Counted from the stretch's first letter, positions 16,661 to 26,391 are shown. The stretch is DNA of 64,000 bases from Vibrio rhodolitus (GCF_003350325.1 NZ_QLYZ01000005.1:124001-188000), one strand, 5' to 3'. The notes: generated by a model from the sequence alone, not told the origin. Numbers and translations: made by a program.

Positions 16661-16846
16661 GTTGTTGGTATGTCCCGCTTTTAAGTCCACTGATTTCTTT
16701 GGGTTTTCTGTAAGCGGTCCAGTCACTCTTTGTCTTGCCAAAGAGTAACCAGAAAGGCGCTTTGGTTTCTTTGTCGCTGTCCGGTCGGTTTTAGGCGTTC
16801 CCGACGCCGAAAACCTAAAAATTCTGTCCTGAATTTTTACCTAGTG
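16661..16846 (+). repeat. Structured intergenic repeat, copy B (direct)
   Basis: This is the direct repeat of copy A at a 300-bp offset, identical over about 142 bp and slightly different at the head (CCCGCTTTTAAGTCC). The spacer between the copies holds a different short motif (TCCTCGCGAATGCGGGGATC) resembling another common bacterial intergenic palindrome. Confidence 0.85.
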
Positions 16847-16958
16847 GTGTGTCTGTATTGGGTGACTATTTGTTGGATATTGGCTGACTAGGTAGAGGCA
16901 AGGTGTGTTCCCGTTGGAGTTATGCCAAGTAAGGTTTGTCGCCTTACTTGGGGCTTTT

Positions 16959-17321
16959 CTATTTACAGCTGTAAGTTAAGTCTTGTTCTGTTAGAAAGTC
17001 TTGAAAATCTGAATTGAGGGTATTGCAGTGTATTTCTGTAAAGAAACTTGGATCATTAGCATGGATGTATGTAATCGTATTAAGCCAAGCTGCATCATCA
17101 TTTGCTAAAGTGAAAATTCTCTCAGCAGTGAGAATTGCAAGGTCGTCAAGCCCGGCACACTTTTGTTCATTCAAGCATTGGTTTCTTGATTTTAAGTAAT
17201 CACTATAAATACCGTAAGCGTGTTGGGTGTCATCGCCTTTTCCATCTTCCGACCATGTGTAAAGTGATAGTAGTGCAGCTCCGAGAGATGCGATCAGCGT
17301 AAGTTTTTCGTTTTTTGTCAT
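16959..17321 (-). CDS. Unrecognised small exported protein, 120 aa
   Basis: I do not recognise it. The N-terminus (MTKNEKLTLIASLGAALLSLYTW) is a signal peptide or membrane anchor. The rest is polar with four cysteines (CLNEQKC, then EIHC and YSC near the C-terminus). These could form two disulfides, so the body is probably periplasmic. It lies between repeat copy B and a second orphan gene transcribed the other way. Presence between repeats suggests an accessory gene. Confidence 0.6.
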   Translation of the reverse strand: MTKNEKLTLIASLGAALLSLYTWSEDGKGDDTQHAYGIYSDYLKSRNQCLNEQKCAGLDDLAILTAERIFTLANDDAAWLNTITYIHANDPSFFTEIHCNTLNSDFQDFLTEQDLTYSCK

Positions 17322-17570
17322 ATTGTTACCTCAACTAAAAGGAATGGTTTAATTGGGGCAGTGGATACATATTTCAAGAGTATTGTTCTAACAGCCGCGA
17401 TTGGCATTTCTGTTTGAACCAGCTTAGATGTTTTTAAGGCACAGTAGTTTAGGTTGTTGCGAGTGTTACTCACTTAATTTGGCTTTTAGCTGTATAGTGA
17501 AGTAAGTCGATGATTACCTATATGAAACAATATACTATGCGCACAATAATTCTCACTTTTAAGAAGTTGC

Positions 17571-18485
17571 ATGCAGTATCAAGAAGTAAGTCAGCGCATT
17601 TATTATTCCAATAAGGAATACGTTCCTGTTGGTGAAATTGCGCGTTCACTGATTGCATTCGAAAGCCTAGTAAAACAAGCACCGGAAGTGCTTGAAGCTC
17701 TTTTCCCTGATGCGAAAATTATCGATGTTGAAGTCTTCATTAAAGAGCTTCGCTCAGACAGTATATGGGAAGACCTAGTTGTAAAGTTGATATTTGGAAA
17801 TCAGCAAAGGTTTGATGAGTGCATTGAGAATACGAGGCAAAAACTAGGTATAGAACAAATCATGAATAAAAATCCTAATTTCTTGTCAGCAGTGCTTGTG
17901 GCAATGATTCTCTCTGGAGGTGCATATTATTTAGGGAGGTCGTCAACCTCGTCAGACAAAGAAGCTAAAGCTACTGTAGAGGCAAATAATAACACTATCA
18001 TTCAAATTGGGGCTGGTATGGTAGACATGTCAGCCGAGGAGTTCACTAATATTGTTATTTCTGCGATTAAAGATAAAGAGAAGTTGGCTGAAAACTCGTT
18101 GAATGTAGTTAAACCAGCGAAACTTGACCCTAATGCAACGATTACATTCAATGAAGATTCAAGTATCCAAATTTCTAATGCATCGGTTCGAGCAATGCCT
18201 GAGTACAAGTCTAAGCCGGAAGTTGCAGAAGATGTTATAGAGGATTTTCATGATGTTCGGCTTGAAATACGAGCTATTGATTTAGACTCAACTAAAAGAG
18301 GTTGGGCTGTCGTCGCCCCTTCTCTGCATAAAAGAAGAGTTAAGTTGCAGCTCGATCCAACAATTAAGCCTATGGATCTTAAAAATAAGTTATCTATTAA
18401 CGGTCACATTACAGTTGTTTGGGGGGCTGATAGTCAAGGTATTAAGGTTCCAAAGCTAATATTTTTGCGCGAAATTCTTGATTAA
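17571..18485 (+). CDS. Unrecognised single-pass membrane protein, 304 aa
   Basis: I cannot name the family. The N-terminal domain of about 100 residues has mixed strands and helices (RIYYSNKEYVPVGEIARSLIAFESLVKQAPEVL). A single transmembrane segment (about 104-121, LSAVLVAMILSGGAYYLG) follows. The C-terminal domain (TIIQIGAGMVDMSAEEFTNIVISAI, then strands ending VVWGADSQGIKVPKLIF) would be on the other side of the membrane. The sequence is more AT-rich than its neighbours. No ribosome site is convincing at the ATG at 17571. It lies between direct and inverted copies of the repeat, which suggests horizontal gain. Confidence 0.7.
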   Translation: MQYQEVSQRIYYSNKEYVPVGEIARSLIAFESLVKQAPEVLEALFPDAKIIDVEVFIKELRSDSIWEDLVVKLIFGNQQRFDECIENTRQKLGIEQIMNKNPNFLSAVLVAMILSGGAYYLGRSSTSSDKEAKATVEANNNTIIQIGAGMVDMSAEEFTNIVISAIKDKEKLAENSLNVVKPAKLDPNATITFNEDSSIQISNASVRAMPEYKSKPEVAEDVIEDFHDVRLEIRAIDLDSTKRGWAVVAPSLHKRRVKLQLDPTIKPMDLKNKLSINGHITVVWGADSQGIKVPKLIFLREILD

Positions 18486-18594
18486 AGTTTTACGCGAAAA
18501 TACAGCTAACAATCGCTTCTGTAACAAATGAGGTCAGGTCTTATTCATTTCCTCGTCAATTAATATCCAAGTTCGGGCTATCAAACTTCCCTAA

Positions 18595-18775
18595 CTAGGC
18601 AAAAATTCAGGACGAATTTTTAGGTTTGCGGCGTCGGGAACGCCTCAAACCGGCCGGACAGCACCAATTATACAAAAGCGCCTTTCTGATTACTCTTTGG
18701 CAAGACAAAGAGTAATTGGACCGCTATCTAATTGGATAGAGAAATGCGCCTCAGGTATAAGCGGGACATACCAAC
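18595..18775 (-). repeat. Structured intergenic repeat, copy C (inverted)
   Basis: This is the reverse complement of copies A and B over the whole unit, from CTAG near the tail hairpins to ACCAAC at the head, with scattered differences. The ACTCTTTG/CAAAGAGT hairpin is kept. With A and B it brackets the two orphan genes at 16959-18485. Confidence 0.82.
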
Positions 18776-18803
18776 CCCAAAGATCTGAAACTCCATAAAG
18801 CAA

Positions 18804-18829
18804 AAAAGCGAACCCGAAGGTTCGCTTTT
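18804..18829. terminator. Bidirectional terminator downstream of gcvP
   Basis: AAAAGCGAACC and GGTTCGCTTTT form a perfect 11-bp stem with a 4-nt loop. The minus-strand side has an extra T-run, suiting gcvP. Confidence 0.85.
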
Positions 18830-18875
18830 CAACTATACTAAAAGATAACTAACACTCTGAATTTTAAATCAAAAA

Positions 18876-21746
18876 TCACTCTTCATAGTTATCAATGCTA
18901 GGACACGAGCAGATCAAATTGCGATCCCCATAGACGTTATCCACGCGGTTAACTGTCGGCCAGTACTTCCATTGCTTAGTCGCTTTAGAAGGGAAACAAC
19001 CAATTTCACGTGAGTATGGGCGAGTCCATTCATCAGCAGATAAGTCCACTTGCGTGTGCGGCGCTTTTACTAGTGGGTTGTTATCTAGTGGCCATTCACC
19101 GTTTTTCACTTTGTCCATCTCGTGGCGAATCGCGATCATCGCGTCACAGAAGCGGTCTAGCTCTTCCAAATCTTCCGATTCAGTTGGCTCTACCATTAGC
19201 GTGCCCGCGACAGGGAAAGACATGGTTGGCGCGTGGAAACCGTAGTCCATTAGGCGCTTAGCAATGTCTTCTTCGCTGATGCCAATCTCTTCTTTGAGTG
19301 GACGAATATCAATGATGCACTCATGCGCGATGCGGCCATTGGTGCCACGGTATAGCACAGGGTAGTGTGGACGCAGGCGTTCCATCACATAGTTAGCGTT
19401 AAGAATCGCTACTTTGGTTGCTTCGGTTAAGCCAACTTCACCCATCATCGCGATGTATGCCCACGAGATAGGTAGGATAGAAGCGCTGCCTAAATCGGCG
19501 GCTGATACCGCAAAGTCTTCGCCTTCTACGCCATTTTCAATGTGACCTGGTAGGAAAGGTGCAAGGTGCGATTTCACACCGATAGGTCCCATACCTGGGC
19601 CGCCACCGCCGTGTGGAATACAGAAGGTTTTGTGCAGGTTAAGGTGCGAAACGTCAGAGCCAATTAGCCCCGGCGTGGTCAAACCTACTTGCGCGTTCAT
19701 GTTCGCGCCATCTAGGTAAACTTGACCGCCTGCCTCGTGCACCATTTCACACACTTGTTTCACTTGCTCTTCGTACACGCCGTGCGTTGAAGGGTAAGTG
19801 ATCATAATGCTCGATAGGTTTTCACGGTGCTTTTCAATCTTCTCAGCGAGGTCGACAAGGTCGATGTTGCCGTCGTTGTCACACTTAACCACCACCACTT
19901 TCATTGAAACCATCGATGCGGTTGCTGGGTTAGTACCGTGCGCAGAGCTTGGGATTAAACATACGTTGCGGTGTGCATCACCACGGCTTTCGTGGTAACG
20001 CTGAATCGCGATTAGCCCGGCGTACTCGCCAGAGGCACCTGAGTTAGGTTGCAATGAGAAATCATCATAGCCAGTTATCTCACACAGCTTCTCTTTAAGA
20101 TCTTTCGCTAGAGCGCTGTAACCTGCGGCTTGCTCGATTGGGGCGAATGGGTGTAGCGCACCAAATTCAGGCCAAGTGACCGGGATCATCTCTGCTGCGG
20201 CATTAAGCTTCATAGTACAGCTACCCAGTGGGATCATGCCGTGAGTCAGCGAGAAGTCTTTGTTCTCTAGCTGTTTTAGGTAACGCATCATCTGAGTTTC
20301 GCTGTGGTGCGTGTTAAACACAGGGTGCGTTAAGTAATCTGAAGTGCGACGGCAAGATTCAGGAATCGCTGCGAACTCGTTGTTCTCGATATCTGCTGAT
20401 AGGTTGGCAACGTTCTCTTGCACATCGAAGATCGCAAATAGAGCTGCCACATCGCTGATGGTCGTGGTTTCGTCAAAGCTCACGCCAAGCTGTTGGCTCG
20501 CTTTCAACAAACGTAGGTTGATGCCAGCAGATTGTGCTTTTTGATACAGCGCTTCGGTATTACTTGCTGTGTTAATAGTGATGGTATCGAAGAAGCTGTT
20601 GTGCGCTAGCTCATAACCGGCTTTGGTTAAGCCTGCCGCTAGAATTGCTGTCATGTGGTGTGTGCGACGTGCGATAGTACGCAAGCCTTCTGCGCCGTGG
20701 TAAACGGCGAAAAATGACGCCATATTGGCAAGCAGCGCTTGAGCGGTACAGATGTTAGAGGTCGCTTTTTCGCGGCGAATGTGTTGTTCGCGCGTTTGCA
20801 TTGCCATGCGCAGTGCTTGGTTGCCGTTGGCATCAATAGAAACACCAATCACGCGACCTGGCATCGTACGCTTGTGCTTGTCTTTGGTTGCCATAAAGGC
20901 TGCGTGCGGACCGCCGTAACCCATAGGCACACCGAAGCGTTGCGCTGAGCCAATCACTACATCTGCGCCCATTTCACCGGCAGGTTTGATGAGTGCACTG
21001 GCGAGAAGATCGGTCGCAACCGCAACGAGTGTTTTGTTGGCTTGCGCTTTGGCAATGAGGTCAGTGATGTCACGTACTTCACCGGTGGTTGACGGGTATT
21101 GTACTAACGCACCAAACACATCGTGAGTTGGTAGAGAGTCAAGCTCATCAACCAAAACTTCAAAGCCGATAAATTTAGCGCGTGTTTTCACTACTTCAAT
21201 AGTTTGTGGGTGCACGTCAGCGGCAACGAAGAAGGTGTTGCTCTTACTCTTACCTGCGCGCTTACATAAGGTCATCGCTTCTGCGGCTGCAGTCGCTTCA
21301 TCTAGCAGTGATGCGTTGGCGATTTCCATGCCGGTGAGGTCCATCACCATTTGTTGGAAGTTCAGTAGCGCTTCTAGACGACCTTGCGAAATTTCTGGTT
21401 GGTAAGGCGTGTAAGCCGTGTACCACCCCGGGTTTTCCATCACATTGCGCAAAATGACATTCGGCGTAAAGGTGTTGTAGTAACCCTGGCCGATGAAAGT
21501 GCGCTTTAGTTCGTTTTGTTCCGCGAACTGTTTCATCGCGGTCAGCATATCCGCTTCACTTTGCGCAGGAGCCAGTTTGAGTGGCTGCTCAAGGCGAATC
21601 TGTGCAGGGACTGTTTGGGCGATTAACTCGTCCAAGCTGGTTACATTGATTGCTGCCAGCATGCTTTGCTGGTCGGCTTGATTTGGTCCGTTGTGGCGAG
21701 CAACGAATTCATGTTGAGTGCTGAGGCTTTGAAGTAGTGTTGTCAT
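18876..21746 (-). CDS. gcvP: Glycine dehydrogenase (decarboxylating), P-protein, 956 aa
   Basis: Full-length single-chain P-protein. The pyridoxal-phosphate lysine is K706 in [20 protein letters not shown], and the glycine-rich loops [11 protein letters not shown] and [15 protein letters not shown] are present. It decarboxylates glycine and passes the aminomethyl group to the lipoyl arm of GcvH in the cytoplasm. It lies downstream of glyA and gcvH on the same strand, but an intrinsic terminator stands in the 123-bp gap, so expression may be lower than or separate from gcvH. gcvT lies on the other strand beyond the regulator. Confidence 0.98.
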   Translation of the reverse strand: MTTLLQSLSTQHEFVARHNGPNQADQQSMLAAINVTSLDELIAQTVPAQIRLEQPLKLAPAQSEADMLTAMKQFAEQNELKRTFIGQGYYNTFTPNVILRNVMENPGWYTAYTPYQPEISQGRLEALLNFQQMVMDLTGMEIANASLLDEATAAAEAMTLCKRAGKSKSNTFFVAADVHPQTIEVVKTRAKFIGFEVLVDELDSLPTHDVFGALVQYPSTTGEVRDITDLIAKAQANKTLVAVATDLLASALIKPAGEMGADVVIGSAQRFGVPMGYGGPHAAFMATKDKHKRTMPGRVIGVSIDANGNQALRMAMQTREQHIRREKATSNICTAQALLANMASFFAVYHGAEGLRTIARRTHHMTAILAAGLTKAGYELAHNSFFDTITINTASNTEALYQKAQSAGINLRLLKASQQLGVSFDETTTISDVAALFAIFDVQENVANLSADIENNEFAAIPESCRRTSDYLTHPVFNTHHSETQMMRYLKQLENKDFSLTHGMIPLGSCTMKLNAAAEMIPVTWPEFGALHPFAPIEQAAGYSALAKDLKEKLCEITGYDDFSLQPNSGASGEYAGLIAIQRYHESRGDAHRNVCLIPSSAHGTNPATASMVSMKVVVVKCDNDGNIDLVDLAEKIEKHRENLSSIMITYPSTHGVYEEQVKQVCEMVHEAGGQVYLDGANMNAQVGLTTPGLIGSDVSHLNLHKTFCIPHGGGGPGMGPIGVKSHLAPFLPGHIENGVEGEDFAVSAADLGSASILPISWAYIAMMGEVGLTEATKVAILNANYVMERLRPHYPVLYRGTNGRIAHECIIDIRPLKEEIGISEEDIAKRLMDYGFHAPTMSFPVAGTLMVEPTESEDLEELDRFCDAMIAIRHEMDKVKNGEWPLDNNPLVKAPHTQVDLSADEWTRPYSREIGCFPSKATKQWKYWPTVNRVDNVYGDRNLICSCPSIDNYEE

Positions 21747-21824
21747 TGTCCTTTACCTTTTCGAAAGGCTCATATTCTGCGAAAGAGTTGAGTGACTCTC
21801 GCGACGACTTATACGAACCTTTAA

Positions 21825-21856
21825 AAAAAGCTGCCCACTTTCACGGGCAGCTTTTT
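21825..21856 (-). terminator. Terminator between gcvH and gcvP
   Basis: AAAAAGCTGCCC and GGGCAGCTTTTT form a 12-bp stem with an 8-nt loop. On the minus strand it follows gcvH by 13 nt and ends in a T-run. It should at least partly uncouple gcvP from glyA-gcvH. Confidence 0.85.
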
Positions 21857-21869
21857 GCTGTTTCCTTAA

Positions 21870-22250
21870 TTACTCTTCTTCAATAGAGCTTAGATATTCG
21901 TCGGCGTCTTTTAGATCGTCGAGCTCTGCTGGGTCTGAAAGTTTCACTTTCGCGATCCAACCACCATCATAAGGCTCTTCGTTGATAAGCTCTGGACTGT
22001 CTTCCAACTCTTCGTTTATCTCTACGATCTCACCTGTTACTGGTGCGTAGATATCTGAAGCGGCTTTTACAGACTCAACCAGTGAGAAGCTTTCGCCTGC
22101 ATCGATTGAATCTTCAACTTCTGGTAGGTCAACAAATACCACGTCGCCTAACATCTCTTGTGCATGTTCAGAAATACCGATAGTGACTGTACCGTCACCA
22201 TTGTCACGTACCCATTCGTGGCTATCAGTAAACTTGAGGGTTTTGTCCAT
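21870..22250 (-). CDS. gcvH: Glycine cleavage system H protein, 126 aa
   Basis: Lipoyl carrier of the glycine cleavage complex. The lipoylated lysine is K62 in [19 protein letters not shown]. The fold-defining segments [17 protein letters not shown] and [11 protein letters not shown]-type ([15 protein letters not shown]) are kept, and the C-terminus is acidic as usual. It shuttles the aminomethyl group from GcvP to GcvT and electrons to lipoamide dehydrogenase. It starts 23 bp after glyA, so the two are cotranscribed, linking glycine cleavage to the enzyme that uses its methylene-THF. Confidence 0.97.
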   Translation of the reverse strand: MDKTLKFTDSHEWVRDNGDGTVTIGISEHAQEMLGDVVFVDLPEVEDSIDAGESFSLVESVKAASDIYAPVTGEIVEINEELEDSPELINEEPYDGGWIAKVKLSDPAELDDLKDADEYLSSIEEE

Positions 22251-22273
22251 TGCTAAATCTCCAAATTTAATTT

Positions 22274-23569
22274 TTATTGGTAAAGTGGGTAGCGAGCACA
22301 GAGCTCTTTAACTTGCTTGCGGACACGTTGTTCCACTTCTGCATTGCCTTCTGGGTTCTCAACCAACCCATCAAGCACATCGCCAATCCAATTACCGATC
22401 AGTTTAAATTCTTCTACGCCAAAGCCGCGGCTTGTACCAGCTGGGGTACCTAAGCGGATCCCCGATGTAATCATAGGCTTCTCTGTATCAAATGGGATGC
22501 CATTTTTATTACATGTGATACCAGCACGCTCTAGAGCGTGTTCTGCTTGATTGCCTTTAAGTCCTTTTGGTCTTAAATCAACCAGCATTAAGTGAGTATC
22601 AGTACCGCCAGTTACAATGTCGCACCCGCGAGTTTGCAATACTTCAGCGAGAACTTTTGCGTTACTGATCACCGAATCAATATAAGTGTTAAATTCAGGT
22701 CCCAATGCTTCACCAAAAGCGACGGCCTTGGCGGCGATGACGTGCATTAGTGGACCGCCTTGCAGACCTGGGAAAACCGCTGAATTAATTTTTTTGATGA
22801 TCGCTTCATCGTTAGTGAGGATCATCCCGCCGCGCGGACCGCGCAGGGTTTTGTGTGTCGTTGTGGTCACCACATGTGCATGAGGCAGTGGGCTAGGGTG
22901 CGCGCCAGTGGCGATAAGCCCTGCGATGTGCGCCATGTCGACCATCAGTAGCGCATCTACTTCATCGGCGATGGCGCGGAACTTGGCGAAATCGATAGTA
23001 CGTGGGATGGCACTGCCGCCAGCGATGATCATTTTTGGTTGATGTTCGAGAGCCAGTTGGCGAACCGCTTCGTAATCTATCTCTAGCGTTTGCTTATCAA
23101 CGCCATACTGAACCGCGTTAAACCATTTGCCAGAGAGGGCTGGTTTTGCGCCGTGGGTTAGGTGACCGCCCGCATCAAGCGACATACCTAAAATAGTATC
23201 GCCCGGTTGTAGTAGTGCCAGTTTGACTGCGCCGTTGGCTTGTGCGCCTGAGTGAGGCTGCACGTTGGCAAACTCGCAGTTGAAAAGCTTTTTTGCACGC
23301 TCAATTGCGATAGCTTCAACGGTATCGACGTGTTCACAGCCACCGTAGTAGCGACGACCCGGATAACCTTCGGCGTATTTGTTGGTTAGGCAAGTGCCTT
23401 GTGCTTGCATCACTGCTTTAGAAACAATGTTTTCAGAAGCGATCAGCTCAATTTGTTCATTTTGGCGAGTGTACTCTGCTTGAATACCGGCAAAAACGGC
23501 GTCATCAGTGGCGGAGAGTTGCGTGGAGAAGAAGTTCTCTAGATGATGATTTTGATATCGATGGTTCAT
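22274..23569 (-). CDS. glyA: Serine hydroxymethyltransferase, 431 aa
   Basis: The pyridoxal-phosphate lysine is K240 in [15 protein letters not shown], and the family landmarks [24 protein letters not shown] and [11 protein letters not shown] are all present. It interconverts serine and glycine with tetrahydrofolate. The N-terminus is about 15 residues longer than typical GlyA. It heads the glyA-gcvH-gcvP cluster, so this is a glycine-catabolic copy; vibrios often have another glyA elsewhere. AAGGAAGG lies 8-10 nt before the ATG. Its long upstream region contains the palindrome at 23904. Confidence 0.97.
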   Translation of the reverse strand: MNHRYQNHHLENFFSTQLSATDDAVFAGIQAEYTRQNEQIELIASENIVSKAVMQAQGTCLTNKYAEGYPGRRYYGGCEHVDTVEAIAIERAKKLFNCEFANVQPHSGAQANGAVKLALLQPGDTILGMSLDAGGHLTHGAKPALSGKWFNAVQYGVDKQTLEIDYEAVRQLALEHQPKMIIAGGSAIPRTIDFAKFRAIADEVDALLMVDMAHIAGLIATGAHPSPLPHAHVVTTTTHKTLRGPRGGMILTNDEAIIKKINSAVFPGLQGGPLMHVIAAKAVAFGEALGPEFNTYIDSVISNAKVLAEVLQTRGCDIVTGGTDTHLMLVDLRPKGLKGNQAEHALERAGITCNKNGIPFDTEKPMITSGIRLGTPAGTSRGFGVEEFKLIGNWIGDVLDGLVENPEGNAEVEQRVRKQVKELCARYPLYQ

Positions 23570-23900
23570 AATCAGTGACCTTCCTTAATGGTCGACAAGG
23601 TAAAACCTTGCTTCTGTAAATGACTTTATTTCCTTACTACTTGGCGTGGCTGCGGTGCTATTGAGTATCTTATCGCATCGTTGTTCTACGCTACGATGGA
23701 CTCTTTGGTCACCGTCGACCCATTCAAGTGTGTCGGCTAAGCTGCGGGTTCAAGCGAATCTGGCAGCACGATCAATTTCATCCCAAACTGGGTAAATCCA
23801 TATCAACTGGTCCGTTGTGTGGCTCTAGAATCAATGGCAAAAGCATCTCGCTAACTAACAAGTTGGTAACATAACGGTTGGCGTAAAAACAATCAACCAA
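23570..23900 (-). other. Long leader region upstream of glyA
   Basis: No gene is seen between glyA and the divergent regulator. Near the start codon, CAAGG-TAAAA-CCTTG (23596-23610) can fold, and a short GACC/GGTC helix would place the glyA ribosome site in its loop. Further up, CATCGT/ACGATG and the imperfect palindrome GGTCACCGTCGACC also fold. I checked for glycine-riboswitch consensus elements by eye and did not find them. Confidence 0.35.
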
Positions 23901-23903
23901 AAA

Positions 23904-23917
23904 TTTCCTATAGGAAA
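23904..23917. promoter_or_regulatory. Palindrome TTTCC-TATA-GGAAA, candidate operator of the XRE-cupin regulator
   Basis: This perfect 14-bp palindrome lies 119 bp upstream of the regulator gene and 335 bp upstream of glyA, in the divergent control region. An almost identical one follows the regulator gene at 24667. XRE-cupin regulators bind short palindromes of this type. Confidence 0.55.
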
Positions 23918-24035
23918 CATAGTTTCAAATTTTGTTAACGACAACACGTATTGGTCAACTTTTATCCTTTTTTATTACCAGTGGTTATTGCACAATGAAA
24001 CCAAAGACAGGAAGTTGTAACTGCATGGGGGATAC

Positions 24036-24659
24036 ATGTCAGAAGAGATCTACGATGAATATCCATCGCTGACCTTGGCAAAAGAGAGCCAAGAGCAATC
24101 CATCGCGCCGCTTAAGTTAGGCGAGCGCATTAAAGATATTCGCGGTCGCTTAGGTATTACGCTTGAGGAGGCAAGCCAGCGCACAGGGCTTGCTCGTTCT
24201 ACCTTGAGCAAGATTGAAAATGAGCAAATTTCTCCAACCTTCCAAGCCATGCAGAAACTTGCTCACGGCTTGCAAATCGATATGCCGCAGCTGTTTGAGC
24301 CACCAGAGAAAAAGGTCGCGACAGGGCGAAGAGATCTCACCCGTGCTGGTGAAGGTAAGCCGCACCCCACCCAAACCTATGAGCATGAGCTTCTTGCCAC
24401 TCAACTACTCAACAAGAAAATGATGCCATTTAAAAGCCGCGTTCGTGCGCGCAGCTTTGAAGAATACAGTGATTGGGTCAGACATGACGGCGAAGAGTTC
24501 CTGCTGATCATCTCTGGTGCGGTGACCTTCTACTCAGAATTTTACGAGCCAGTTGAAATGGTGGAAGGGGACAGTGCTTATTACGATGCCAATATGGGGC
24601 ATATGCTGGTCTCAGTGAGTGAAGAGGATGCCCTGATCCTCTGGGTGACCGCCAAATAG
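24036..24659 (+). CDS. XRE-family regulator with C-terminal cupin, 207 aa
   Basis: The helix-turn-helix covers about residues 28-82 (LGERIKDIRGRLGITLEEASQRTGLARSTLSKIENEQISPTF). A cupin_2 sensor domain is at about 130-205 (HDGEEFLLIISGAVTFYSE, then VEGDSAYYDANMGHMLVSV). This is the SutR/PuuR-like architecture, in which the cupin binds a small metabolite. It lies between divergent glyA-gcvHP and gcvT, so it very likely controls glycine cleavage in response to glycine, serine or a relative; the ligand is inferred. Palindromes on both sides support local action. Confidence 0.9.
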   Translation: MSEEIYDEYPSLTLAKESQEQSIAPLKLGERIKDIRGRLGITLEEASQRTGLARSTLSKIENEQISPTFQAMQKLAHGLQIDMPQLFEPPEKKVATGRRDLTRAGEGKPHPTQTYEHELLATQLLNKKMMPFKSRVRARSFEEYSDWVRHDGEEFLLIISGAVTFYSEFYEPVEMVEGDSAYYDANMGHMLVSVSEEDALILWVTAK

Positions 24660-24666
24660 TGGCTTG

Positions 24667-24680
24667 TTTCCGATAGGAAA
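24667..24680. promoter_or_regulatory. Palindrome TTTCC-GATA-GGAAA upstream of gcvT
   Basis: It matches the site at 23904 in 13 of 14 positions. It begins 8 bp after the regulator's stop and lies 253 bp before gcvT. A weaker half-match, ATCGGAAAC, is at 24879-24887, nearer the gcvT start. Confidence 0.5.
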
Positions 24681-24703
24681 TAGGGTAACGATGAATCAGA
24701 AAC

Positions 24704-24730
24704 AGAGTCAGCATTCGCTGGCTCTTTTTT
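24704..24730 (+). terminator. Intrinsic terminator after the XRE-cupin gene
   Basis: AGAGTCAGC and GCTGGCTCT pair over 9 bp (one G-T) with loop ATTC, followed by six T. It separates the regulator from gcvT. Confidence 0.85.
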
Positions 24731-24932
24731 ATGCGCTGCGCCCTTGTTCTGATTGGCAACTGCGAGTTTATTCCCCGGTCAATCGCCGAACTAATGCATG
24801 TTCTAAAAATGTTAAATGTCACACTTTGGCGTGACGATGATAGTTTGATCGTGCAAATAATGCGCTATCGTGTTTATTATCGGAAACAAGTTTTCTTAAG
24901 TAGAACTCGAAACGGATATTTGGAGACATCAC

Positions 24933-26054
24933 ATGAACGAAGCGCTACTGACAACACCTTTACACGCACTGCATATTGAAGCAGGCGCAAAAATGGTGCC
25001 GTTTGCTGGCTATGATATGCCGGTGCAATACAAACTTGGTGTGAAGAAAGAGCATTTACACACGCGTGAGCAAGCCGGTTTGTTTGATGTTTCGCACATG
25101 GGGCAGTTACGACTAAAAGGTGATGGCGCAGCGGCGTTTCTCGAAACACTTGTGCCTGTGGATATTGTCGATTTGCCATCAGGTAATCAACGCTACGCGT
25201 TTTTCACCAACCCACAAGGCGGCATCATGGATGACTTGATGGTGGCTAACTTGGGCGATCATTTGTTTGTGGTGGTTAATGCCGCTTGTAAGAAGCAGGA
25301 TATTGCACATTTAGAGGCGAACTTGCCACAAGGCGTTGAGTTAGAGGTGATAAACGATCGCGCGCTGCTGGCGCTGCAGGGACCGAAAGCGGTTGAAGTA
25401 CTTAAGCGCTTGCAACCTGCGGTAGCTGACATGGTGTTTATGGATGTTGCTAAGCTTGAGTTGCTCGGTGTTGAGTGCCTCATTTCACGCAGTGGCTATA
25501 CCGGTGAAGATGGTTACGAGATCTCTGTACCAAATGCACAAGCGGAAGAGTTAGCCAAGCGTCTTATCGCGGAAGAAGAAGTTGAATGGATTGGTTTAGG
25601 CGCACGTGACTCACTACGTTTAGAGTGTGGCTTGTGCTTATACGGTCATGATCTTGACGAAACTACTACGCCAGTTGAAGCAAGCCTTCTATGGGGCATT
25701 CAAAAAATCCGCCGCACAGGTGGTGAGCGTGCGGGTGGCTTTCCTGGCGCTAATATCATCCTTGAGCAAATTGAAACTAAGCAAGTATCACGTAAGCGTG
25801 TTGGGCTTATCGGTGAGACAAAAGCGCCAGTGCGTGAAGGTGCTGAGCTGTTTGACGCTGATGGGAACAAGATTGGCGTGGTGACCAGTGGTACGGCGGG
25901 ACCGAATGCCGGTAAGCCAGTATCTATGGGTTATCTTGCATCCGAGTTCTCTGCAGTAGACACGCAAGTGTTTGCCGAGGTGCGCGGGAAAATGCTGGCA
26001 ATGACAGTGGCGAAAATGCCATTTGTGCCACAGCGCTATTATCGCGGAGCATAG
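24933..26054 (+). CDS. gcvT: Glycine cleavage system T protein (aminomethyltransferase), 373 aa
   Basis: Typical N-terminus PLHALHIEAGAKMVPFAGYDMPVQY, then the folate-binding region FDVSHMGQLRLKG, ISRSGYTGEDGYEI, and LGARDSLRLECGLCLYGHD with the conserved Asp/Arg that contact tetrahydrofolate. It transfers the methylene group from the GcvH lipoyl arm to THF and releases ammonia. Its own promoter must lie after the terminator at 24704-24730. TTTGGAGA precedes the ATG. It is on the opposite strand to gcvH and gcvP, with the regulator between. Confidence 0.97.
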   Translation: MNEALLTTPLHALHIEAGAKMVPFAGYDMPVQYKLGVKKEHLHTREQAGLFDVSHMGQLRLKGDGAAAFLETLVPVDIVDLPSGNQRYAFFTNPQGGIMDDLMVANLGDHLFVVVNAACKKQDIAHLEANLPQGVELEVINDRALLALQGPKAVEVLKRLQPAVADMVFMDVAKLELLGVECLISRSGYTGEDGYEISVPNAQAEELAKRLIAEEEVEWIGLGARDSLRLECGLCLYGHDLDETTTPVEASLLWGIQKIRRTGGERAGGFPGANIILEQIETKQVSRKRVGLIGETKAPVREGAELFDADGNKIGVVTSGTAGPNAGKPVSMGYLASEFSAVDTQVFAEVRGKMLAMTVAKMPFVPQRYYRGA

Positions 26055-26074
26055 AATTTGTGAGTGTTCTAAAT

Positions 26075-26099
26075 AGCCTCTGCTTGCAGGGGCTTTTTT
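26075..26099 (+). terminator. Intrinsic terminator after gcvT
   Basis: AGCCTCTG and CAGGGGCT pair over 8 bp with a 4-nt loop and a following run of six T. Confidence 0.82.
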
Positions 26100-26391
26100 A
26101 CGTTTAATGGTGGGAAGGAGGTAAGGAGTTGAAGAACTAAGCACTAATTTCAGTAAATTAGAGGTACGACTTTTGTTTAGTTATAACTTACTCAAATAAA
26201 TAATTTGCTGACTATTTACAGGCTAAATTAACAATTGGTCTCTTTCTCATAATTAAGAAAGTTGCTTTAAGTGATTGTAATGGATGTCTTTTAATCAATG
26301 TTGTACAAGTATATGCGTATAGGTGATGTTGACTAATTGTGACTAAACGATAGTTTTAAATAAGCAGTAACGTCTAGTTGGAGAATTGATC
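26100..26391 (+). other. Control region of the VpsT-like gene, no gene seen
   Basis: The stretch is AT-rich. A direct repeat GACTAA at 26331-26336 and 26341-26346 (10-bp period) lies about 50 bp before the start codon and might be a regulator site. Nothing else is recognised. Confidence 0.25.

Noticed and set aside
16361-18775. Integron cassette array or insertion sequence
   Set aside because: No integrase or transposase gene is present. The repeats do not look like attC sites, and two of the three bracketing copies lie side by side on one flank.
19010-19261. Several rightward frames inside gcvP and glyA
   Set aside because: They are antisense shadows of strongly coding genes with no ribosome sites or family similarity.
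23570-24035. Glycine riboswitch upstream of glyA or the regulator
   Set aside because: I could not find the conserved aptamer elements on either strand; only ordinary hairpins are visible.
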